A stretch of 64,000 nucleotides of DNA from Scandinavium hiltneri (GTDB lineage Bacteria > Pseudomonadota > Gammaproteobacteria > Enterobacterales > Enterobacteriaceae): assembly GCF_024764835.1 (NCBI RefSeq), contig NZ_JALIGE010000076.1, forward strand, positions 1,193,291 to 1,257,290, read 5' to 3'. A model generated the notes under the pieces. That model did not search any database, was not told where the DNA came from, and saw only the letters and a list, made by a program, of their open reading frames with translations. Of the stretch, positions 58,641-64,000 are shown in pieces; the stretch's first letter is position 1; every line of letters begins with the position of its first letter. The translations under genes were made by a program, and so were the position numbers.

Positions 58641-59411
58641 TTATGCGGCTTTATGCGCCTCGGCCATTATGGTGTCGCTGGTAAACGACCCCTCCTCCTG
58701 CAGCTCAAAATACTCCTTCACTTCCTGAGAGGCACTTTCCTGGTACAGACGAATAGCGGTACACAATGCCTCTGGGGTACGCATACGCGCCACCCAGGAG
58801 CTGTATTCCAGCGGTAAGCGGTCGGTAATCAAACTGTCGGTAATCAGTCCGGCTTCGTTGATCATTGAGAACCACTCCCCGCTTGAGTAATTGCGTACAT
58901 GTGAGGTATCACGCAATGCTTCAACGGTCTGCAACCAGACGTCTCTCAATGGATGACCGGGAGACATGATGTCCATGATGATGAATATGCCACCCGGCTT
59001 CAGCACGCGTTTGATTTCACGCATCGCCTGCCCCACGTCATGCCAGTGATGGGCAGAATAACGGCTGATCACCACATCGTAAGAAGCGTCGTCAAAAGGC
59101 AAAATTTCCGCATAACCCTGAGACGTCGTGATGTTGTTCAGTCCTTTGTCTTTCGCCGCCTGTTTCACCACTTCGAGCATTTGTGCTGACAAGTCGTAAG
59201 CCGTTACTTGCGCAACGTGCGCGGCGGCAACGAAGCTCGCATGCCCTGCTCCGCAGCCGAGATCCAGCACTTTTGCCTGCGGGAATGCGCTCAGACGCTC
59301 ACCCAGACGCTGTAAATCACGCCCTGATGAATGTACCGCGCTGGTTAAATAGGCACTTGCCTGAGAGCCAAACTGTTTATCGACATTATTGTGGTGAGAT
59401 TGCTTTGTCAT
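58641..59411 (-). CDS. yafE: Class I SAM-dependent methyltransferase YafE
   Basis: A 256-residue UbiE/COQ5-like methyltransferase with motif I VLDLGCGAGHASF at 48-60 and the family core YDVVISRYSAHHWHDVGQAMREIKRVLKPGG. E. coli K-12 YafE is annotated shorter and lacks the first part of the SAM-binding fold, whereas this copy is complete. Substrate unknown. ATG at 59411. Confidence 0.93.
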   Translation of the reverse strand: MTKQSHHNNVDKQFGSQASAYLTSAVHSSGRDLQRLGERLSAFPQAKVLDLGCGAGHASFVAAAHVAQVTAYDLSAQMLEVVKQAAKDKGLNNITTSQGYAEILPFDDASYDVVISRYSAHHWHDVGQAMREIKRVLKPGGIFIIMDIMSPGHPLRDVWLQTVEALRDTSHVRNYSSGEWFSMINEAGLITDSLITDRLPLEYSSWVARMRTPEALCTAIRLYQESASQEVKEYFELQEEGSFTSDTIMAEAHKAA

Positions 59412-59494
59412 TGTGTTGTCCTTCGGTTGATTGAATGATGAAAGGGCAGCACCTTACGTGCACAGGTCTGCCCCACGGCAGACCTGACTTACCT

Positions 59495-60295
59495 TTATCG
59501 CTCAGGTTTGCCGGGACTGAATTCCACTAGTAGCGGATTGTGATCGGATGCGCGAGTCACCAGAACAGAGGCTTCATGCACATTCAGGCCACGGTAGAAC
59601 ACAAAATCGAGAGGGCGACCGAACGCACGGCGGCGCTGATCGTCGGTGAAGCGGACTTCACGCAGTGACATTTCACGCGCAAAGCGATAAAGCGCATTCA
59701 TTCGCGGACGGCTCCAGGCATTAAAATCACCTGCCATGATGATAGGCCCGCTGTGATGGGCAATTTGATCGCCAATCGGTAAAAGCTGCTTACTGTAGAC
59801 GTCGACACCCAGACTGAAATTGACCGCGTGAATATTGACGACCATCAGCAGACGAGAGTCCGGTAACGGATAGACCGTGACCAGCGCCGACTTTGCCAGA
59901 CGCAGAATGGGCTCCCGTTCGCGTAACGGGCAGCAGTAAACCGGATGGGCCGACGATAAGGTCATCACGCCAGAAGGATGCTGAGGTAAAACAAAGGCAG
60001 GCACCTGATCGGCGGCCAGATAATGGGTGGTGGCAAAACGAACCAGTTCGGGCGTGGTTTGAGCTTCCTGGAGCAAGACCAGATGGGCGTCTTTACCAAA
60101 GTTTTTCAGTACCGATAACCATTCGGCGCGCTGCTGCTTAAAAATATTCCATACCAGAACGCGAATTTTCGCTTCGCTACTCAGCGGTTCACCGGCGGGC
60201 AATGCCTTGCCAATAGTCGCGAACGAACCGGGAGGTAAGATCCTCTCGGCCGGTTGTCCGGCAACGTAACGCATGGCATAGGTATTTTTTCGCAC
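59495..60295 (-). CDS. yafD: Endonuclease/exonuclease/phosphatase-family protein YafD
   Basis: A 266-residue protein, same length as E. coli YafD. EEP-fold motifs: RVLVWNIFKQQ, LVLLQEAQTTPE, IMAGDFNAWSRPRMNALY and the terminal ASDHNPLLVEF with catalytic Asp-His. The start is GTG at 60295 (MRKNTYAMRYVAGQPAERILPPGSFA), matching the E. coli N-terminus; an in-frame ATG at 60274 is less likely. Natural substrate unknown. It lies downstream of an MFS transporter gene with a terminator between. Confidence 0.93.
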   Translation of the reverse strand: MRKNTYAMRYVAGQPAERILPPGSFATIGKALPAGEPLSSEAKIRVLVWNIFKQQRAEWLSVLKNFGKDAHLVLLQEAQTTPELVRFATTHYLAADQVPAFVLPQHPSGVMTLSSAHPVYCCPLREREPILRLAKSALVTVYPLPDSRLLMVVNIHAVNFSLGVDVYSKQLLPIGDQIAHHSGPIIMAGDFNAWSRPRMNALYRFAREMSLREVRFTDDQRRRAFGRPLDFVFYRGLNVHEASVLVTRASDHNPLLVEFSPGKPER

Positions 60296-60323
60296 TTTGG
60301 TTTTATGGCCTCAATAACAGAAA

Positions 60324-60349
60324 AACCACGCTGACATCACAGTGTGGTT
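60324..60349 (-). terminator. Terminator of MFS transporter gene
   Basis: On the minus strand AACCACACTG pairs with CAGCGTGGTT (one G-T pair), followed by TTTCTG. It separates the transporter gene from yafD. Confidence 0.7.
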
Positions 60350-60429
60350 CTTCTGTTATAGGGACTTTTGCTCACAGTTTCAACGCTATTTTCCAGAAAG
60401 ATACGCCGCATACTGTAAGCAAATGAGGA

Positions 60430-61614
60430 CTACGTTCGCTGGGCAACCGCCACTTGTGCTGGTTTATCGAGACGTCCACTGACGCCGATTAACAAGAAAG
60501 CGACGAACACAATAACCGCTCCGATCCACGGTGTTTGCGCCAGACCGTAATGCTCAACGGTTTGACCGCCAATGATCGATCCCAGTGCAATCCCTACGTT
60601 AAAGGCGGCAATGTTCAGACCCGATGCGACATCGACCGCGCCAGGCGTGTACAGCTCGGCTTTCTGCACGACATACACCTGGAGGCCAGGGACGTTACCG
60701 AAGGCAAAAATCCCCATCACCAATACGGTGGCAAGTGCTGCGTATTGCATCGAAGCCGTGAACTGGAACACCAACAACAGAACCATCAACGCGGCAAAAA
60801 TGATTTTTAATGCCGGAACTGCGCCGTGTTTGTCGGCAAGTTTGCCGCCCCAAATATTGCCAATAGCGACCGAAACACCGTAGCCCAATAGGATCCAGCT
60901 GACTGCGTTCGGCGAAAAACCAGCCAGATTTTGCATCATCGGCGCAAGGAAGGTAAAGGCGGTAAAGACGCCACCGTAACCCAGGGCGGTTATCGCATAG
61001 ATAATCAGCAAGCGGGGGTGGGTCAGCACCTGCAGCTGTTCACGAAGCGTTGCGGCCGCACGCTGCGGAATGTTTTTAGGCACCAGAATAAGGCTGCTGA
61101 TGAAAGCGATAACCCCCAGCAACGAGACGGCCAGGAAGGTTTCACGCCAGCCAAAATGCTGTCCGATAACTGTCCCCAGCGGCACACCCGTTACCAGAGC
61201 TACGGTCAGGCCACCAAACATGATGGCGATAGCTGAAGCGGCTTTTTCTTTCGGTACCAGGCTGGTTGCGATGGTTGACCCAACGGAGAAGAACACGCCA
61301 TGTGCGAGACCCGTCAGCAAACGCGCTAACACCAGCGTGCCGTAACCCGGTGCCTGCCAGGCCAGCAGATTACCGGCGGTAAATAGCACCATCAGCGCCA
61401 GCAACAGCTGCTTGCGTGGCATCCGGCCAGTGAGTGCAGTGAGCACCGGTGCACCAATCGCCACGCCAAGGGCATAGATAGATACCAACAGTCCCGCAGA
61501 GGGTAAAGAAACAGAAAGTTGTTCAGCAATCGTCGGGACCAGACCGACTATAACAAACTCCGTCGTGCCGATTGCAAAGGCACTGATCGTCAGGGCAAGT
61601 AGCGCCAGTGGCAT
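60430..61614 (-). CDS. MFS transporter, DHA1-type efflux family
   Basis: A 394-residue twelve-helix transporter: start MPLALLALTISAFAIGTTEFVIVGLVPTIAEQL, MFS motif A region GAPVLTALTGRMPRKQLLL and motif C-like GVPLGTVIGQHFGWRETF. It belongs to the group with AraJ, YdhP and SotB (sugar or drug efflux); substrate not readable. It is divergent from the LysR gene yafC 104 bp away, suggesting regulation by it. E. coli K-12 has no such gene between yafC and yafD. Confidence 0.85.
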   Translation of the reverse strand: MPLALLALTISAFAIGTTEFVIVGLVPTIAEQLSVSLPSAGLLVSIYALGVAIGAPVLTALTGRMPRKQLLLALMVLFTAGNLLAWQAPGYGTLVLARLLTGLAHGVFFSVGSTIATSLVPKEKAASAIAIMFGGLTVALVTGVPLGTVIGQHFGWRETFLAVSLLGVIAFISSLILVPKNIPQRAAATLREQLQVLTHPRLLIIYAITALGYGGVFTAFTFLAPMMQNLAGFSPNAVSWILLGYGVSVAIGNIWGGKLADKHGAVPALKIIFAALMVLLLVFQFTASMQYAALATVLVMGIFAFGNVPGLQVYVVQKAELYTPGAVDVASGLNIAAFNVGIALGSIIGGQTVEHYGLAQTPWIGAVIVFVAFLLIGVSGRLDKPAQVAVAQRT

Positions 61615-61718
61615 AATTTACTCCGTATCATCAGGATTAAGATGACACGCAGTATGCGCCAGTGTTTAAATAACAAAAATGCTCAAAATCTCAATAGAAT
61701 TTTGCAGGTGGTGCAACA

Positions 61719-62615
61719 ATGAGAGCAACATCCGAAGAAATTGCCATATTTGTCGCGGTGGTAGAAAGCGGCAGCTTTAGCCGTGCGGCAGAACAACTTG
61801 GCCAGGCGAATTCAGCCGTAAGCCGCGCCGTCAAAAAGCTGGAGTCAAAACTGGGCGTCAGCTTACTGAATCGCACCACGCGTCAGCTCAGCCTGACTGA
61901 AGAAGGTGAGCGCTATTTTCGTCGTATGCAGGGCGTTTTGCAGGAGATGGCGGCTGCCGAAAATGAATTAATGGAAGCACGACATACGCCGCGTGGGTTG
62001 TTGCGTATCGATGCGGCAACGCCTGTTATCCTCCATTATCTGATGCCTCTGATTAAGCCTTTTCGCGAGCGCTATCCTGAAATTACGCTTTCGCTAGTTT
62101 CTTCGGAAACGTTCATTAATCTTATTGAGCGAAAGGTTGATGTAGCCATCCGTGCAGGTACGTTAACCGACTCCAGCCTGCGCGCGCGGCCTCTGTTTAC
62201 CAGCTACCGGAAAATCATCGCTTCACCGGATTACGTGGAGCGTTTCGGAAAACCGGAAACGGTGGAAGAGCTGAAGCAACATCAGTGTCTCGGATTCACC
62301 GAGCCTACGTCACTCAACACCTGGCCAATTTCCTGCTGTGATGGGCAGTTGCATGAGGTAACGTCAGAGATATCGTCTAACAGTGGCGAAACGCTGAAAC
62401 AGCTTTGCCTGAGCGGCAATGGTATCGCCTGCCTGTCGGACTATATGGTGGATAACGAGATTGCCAGAGGGGAATTTGTCGAACTGATGGCCGATAAAAG
62501 ACTGCCGGTGGAGATGCCGTTTAGCGCCGTCTACTACAGTGACCGTGCGGTCAGCACACGTATTCGGGCGTTCATTGATTTTCTGAGCGAGCACGAAGCT
62601 CAGCGTAAAAAGTAA
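61719..62615 (+). CDS. yafC: LysR-family transcriptional regulator YafC
   Basis: A 298-residue LysR protein. Winged HTH at residues 5-62 (EEIAIFVAVVESGSFSRAAEQLGQANSAVSRAVKKLESKLGVSLLNRTTRQ), effector domain from about 92 (GLLRIDAATPVILHYLMPLIKPFRERYP). The sequence follows E. coli YafC closely, including LNTWPI and GNGIACLSDYMV. Its divergent neighbour, the MFS transporter, is the natural candidate target. ATG at 61719. Confidence 0.94.
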   Translation: MRATSEEIAIFVAVVESGSFSRAAEQLGQANSAVSRAVKKLESKLGVSLLNRTTRQLSLTEEGERYFRRMQGVLQEMAAAENELMEARHTPRGLLRIDAATPVILHYLMPLIKPFRERYPEITLSLVSSETFINLIERKVDVAIRAGTLTDSSLRARPLFTSYRKIIASPDYVERFGKPETVEELKQHQCLGFTEPTSLNTWPISCCDGQLHEVTSEISSNSGETLKQLCLSGNGIACLSDYMVDNEIARGEFVELMADKRLPVEMPFSAVYYSDRAVSTRIRAFIDFLSEHEAQRKK

Positions 62616-62618
62616 ATT

Positions 62619-62640
62619 GGGGGCAACGATGCCCCCATCT
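62619..62640. terminator. Hairpin between yafC and dkgB
   Basis: GGGGGC pairs with GCCCCC around AACGAT, between convergent genes; short T-run on the plus strand (ATCTT). Confidence 0.6.
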
Positions 62641-62643
62641 TGA

Positions 62644-63447
62644 TTAATCCCAGTTCGGCGCCAGACCTTCTGGGCTCACCAGACGATCGTTGCATTCCAG
62701 TGCAGCTATTGCCGCTCTGTCAGCATCATCCAGCTTAAGATCCTGTGCTAACAGGTTGCTCTCCAGGTTCTCACGCTTGGTTGATGACGGGATCACGGCA
62801 TATCCTTCCCCCATCGCCCACGCGAGAATCACCTGTGCAGGCGTTGCAGCATGTTTGTCTGCGATGCCATGAATGACTTCATCTTTCAGAGCCTTACCAT
62901 AAGCCAGCGTCATGTACGACGTAATGTGTATGCCATGCTTTTTGGCCCACTCAACAACGTTGCGGTTTTGCAGATACGGAGAGAGTTCAATCTGATTGGT
63001 AGCAATATTTTCTGCCCCAACCGCGGCGATCGCTTTTTCCATCAATGGGATGGTGAAGTTAGAAATACCTATCTCTCGCGTCAAACCACTTTTTTTGGCT
63101 TCCAGCAATGCCTGCATAAACTCTTCAACAGAAACAGCATCTTGTGGTGATGGCCAGTGGATTAACGTCAGATCCACATAATCCGTACGCAGCTTTTTCA
63201 GGCTTTCTTTGAGGCTTGGGATCAGCGCATCTTTGCTCAGATTTTCAATCCAGATCTTGGTGGTAATAAACAATTCGCTGCGTGGCGCACCGCTTTCAGC
63301 GATCGCCTGACCAACTGCAGCTTCATTATCATAAATCTGGGCGGTATCAACAGCACGATAGCCGAGTTCGAGAGCCGTTTTTACTGATGCGATAACTACG
63401 TCGTCTTTAAGACGGAAAGTACCTAAACCAAATGCAGGGATTGTCAT
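62644..63447 (-). CDS. dkgB: 2,5-didehydrogluconate (methylglyoxal) reductase B
   Basis: A 267-residue aldo-keto reductase, exactly the E. coli DkgB length. Motifs: GYRAVDTAQIYDNEAAVGQAI (with Tyr catalytic), LTLIHWPSP, GISNFTIPLMEKAIAA and VIPSSTKRENLESNL. It reduces 2,5-diketo-D-gluconate and methylglyoxal with NADPH. Stands between yafC and aspU as in E. coli. Confidence 0.96.
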   Translation of the reverse strand: MTIPAFGLGTFRLKDDVVIASVKTALELGYRAVDTAQIYDNEAAVGQAIAESGAPRSELFITTKIWIENLSKDALIPSLKESLKKLRTDYVDLTLIHWPSPQDAVSVEEFMQALLEAKKSGLTREIGISNFTIPLMEKAIAAVGAENIATNQIELSPYLQNRNVVEWAKKHGIHITSYMTLAYGKALKDEVIHGIADKHAATPAQVILAWAMGEGYAVIPSSTKRENLESNLLAQDLKLDDADRAAIAALECNDRLVSPEGLAPNWD

Positions 63448-63576
63448 AACTTCCTCATGAATTACTTTATGTGTGTTTTCAGAGGATTATCGCGAGTGCG
63501 GATGAGAAGAAAAAGAGTTAAAAACGCAGAGGATTTTTGCGATTATGGCAATAATCGATGGATTTAGACAAAAGAA

Positions 63577-63604
63577 AAAGCCCTGAGCAGATGCTCAGGG
63601 CTTT
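63577..63604 (-). terminator. Terminator of rRNA-aspU operon
   Basis: AAAGCCCTGAGCA and its complement TGCTCAGGGCTTT around a 2-base gap; on the minus strand it is followed by TTCTTTTGTC. Confidence 0.88.
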
Positions 63605-63611
63605 CAATAAG

Positions 63612-63688
63612 TGGCGGAACGGACGGGACTCGAACCCGCGACCCCCTGCGTGACAGGCAGGTATTCTAACCGACTGAACTACCGCTCC
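63612..63688 (-). tRNA. aspU: tRNA-Asp (GUC anticodon)
   Basis: A 77-base minus-strand tRNA with anticodon GUC and encoded CCA, same sequence as aspV. It is the distal gene of an rRNA operon whose 5S gene is at 63878. Confidence 0.97.
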
Positions 63689-63736
63689 ACCGAATTTCTT
63701 TACAACAACCGGTTTTATACCCCGGTTTGACCTGCT

Positions 63737-63755
63737 AATTTGATGCCTGGCAGTT
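63737..63755 (-). repeat. Duplicate of 5S rRNA 3' end
   Basis: Nineteen bases identical to 63872-63890, i.e. the 3' end of 5S rRNA and its first flanking bases. It marks a partial duplication in the 5S-aspU spacer. Confidence 0.8.
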
Positions 63756-63877
63756 TATGAATCACTGTGTGATTCACCCTTCGGGCCGTTGCTTCGCAAC
63801 GTTCAAAGCTTTCGCTTTGTCCTACTCTCTTTCGAGTAGCGAACTGCCCTGAAGATTCGTGCCATTCTTTCAATTTG

Positions 63878-63997
63878 ATGCCTGGCAGTTCCCTACTCTC
63901 GCATGGGGAGACCCCACACTACCATCGGCGCTACGGCGTTTCACTTCTGAGTTCGGCATGGGGTCAGGTGGGACCACCGCGCTGTTGCCGCCAGGCA
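63878..63997 (-). rRNA. rrfH: 5S ribosomal RNA
   Basis: A 120-base minus-strand gene beginning TGCCTGGCGGCAACAGCGCG and ending with the complementary AACTGCCAGGCAT; contains CCGAACTCAGAAGTGAAACG. Together with aspU it is the end of an rrnH-like operon that continues to the right of the window. Confidence 0.97.
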
Positions 63998-64000
63998 AAT

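Noticed and set aside
54178..63688. Recombination hot spot formed by two identical tRNA-Asp genes
   Set aside because: Both copies are on the same strand 9.4 kb apart as in E. coli; the genes between are core, and no duplication or deletion scar is visible.
1..64000. CRISPR arrays, insertion sequences and prophage structural genes
   Set aside because: I found no regularly spaced direct repeats, no transposase motifs and no capsid, terminase or tail genes anywhere in the window.

Overview
The window is enterobacterial chromosome. The gene order proB-proA-thrW, phoE, crl, frsA, gpt, pepD, dinB, ldtF(yafK), yafJ, gmhA, fadE, yafV, aspV, dnaQ, rnhA, yafS, gloB, mltD, yafE, yafD, yafC, dkgB, aspU, 5S rRNA is that of E. 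coli K-12 between rrnH and thrW, written here in the opposite orientation. The extra blocks (Na+-NQR genes between dinB and ldtF, a binding-protein-dependent alpha-glucoside operon, and a purine-ring hpx cluster) point to the Klebsiella/Enterobacter/Lelliottia/Leclercia side of the Enterobacteriaceae rather than Escherichia or Salmonella. This placement is inferred from gene content; no species is claimed.

Layout. (1) 1-10114: the thrW-proximal end of a CP4-type genomic island, ending at the 3' end of tRNA-Thr(CGU). It carries small membrane and secreted proteins of unknown role, a DUF2786 coiled-coil membrane protein, an EcsC protein, and the classic yfjQ/klcA/radC/DUF987/cbeA/cbtA module with a type IV toxin-antitoxin pair. 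No integrase is visible, so the other end lies outside. (2) 10115-31730: core genes for proline synthesis, a PhoB-controlled porin, sigma-S assistance (crl), purine salvage (gpt), dipeptidase, SOS polymerase IV, the complete nqrABCDEF-nqrM set, peptidoglycan enzyme LdtF, LPS heptose synthesis (gmhA), fatty-acid oxidation (fadE with a FadR box) and omega-amidase. (3) 31734-39397: a six-gene operon with a sugar ABC importer plus two GH13 glucosidases whose specificity residues differ (Val versus Ala after the nucleophile). (4) 39402-41878: an AT-rich three-gene patch of unknown function (membrane-anchored protein, IprA-like regulator, predicted beta-barrel). (5) 41948-53426: hydroxyisourate/allantoin/allantoate/oxamate catabolism. 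Two-thirds of the pathway enzymes from 5-hydroxyisourate to oxamate are here, with permease and RpiR-type repressor. Allantoate amidohydrolase is fused to OHCU decarboxylase. (6) 53547-63997: core genes again, two tRNA-Asp genes and 5S rRNA.

The regulatory reading of block 5 is the most interesting result. Three separate hpx promoters carry -24/-12 (sigma-54) elements: 45337-45352 (minus), 46358-46373 (plus) and 51889-51904 (plus). A related 16-bp palindromic motif (best copy TGCAACGAAAGTTGCA) sits by each of them, and NtrC-like enhancer sites lie about 100-120 bp upstream of two. Together they suggest nitrogen-limitation activation combined with substrate-relieved repression by the local RpiR protein. 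The other notable oddity is that the porin at the phoE locus keeps its Pho boxes but has Gly where PhoE has its pore-constriction Lys125, with an OmpF/OmpC-like N-terminal half.
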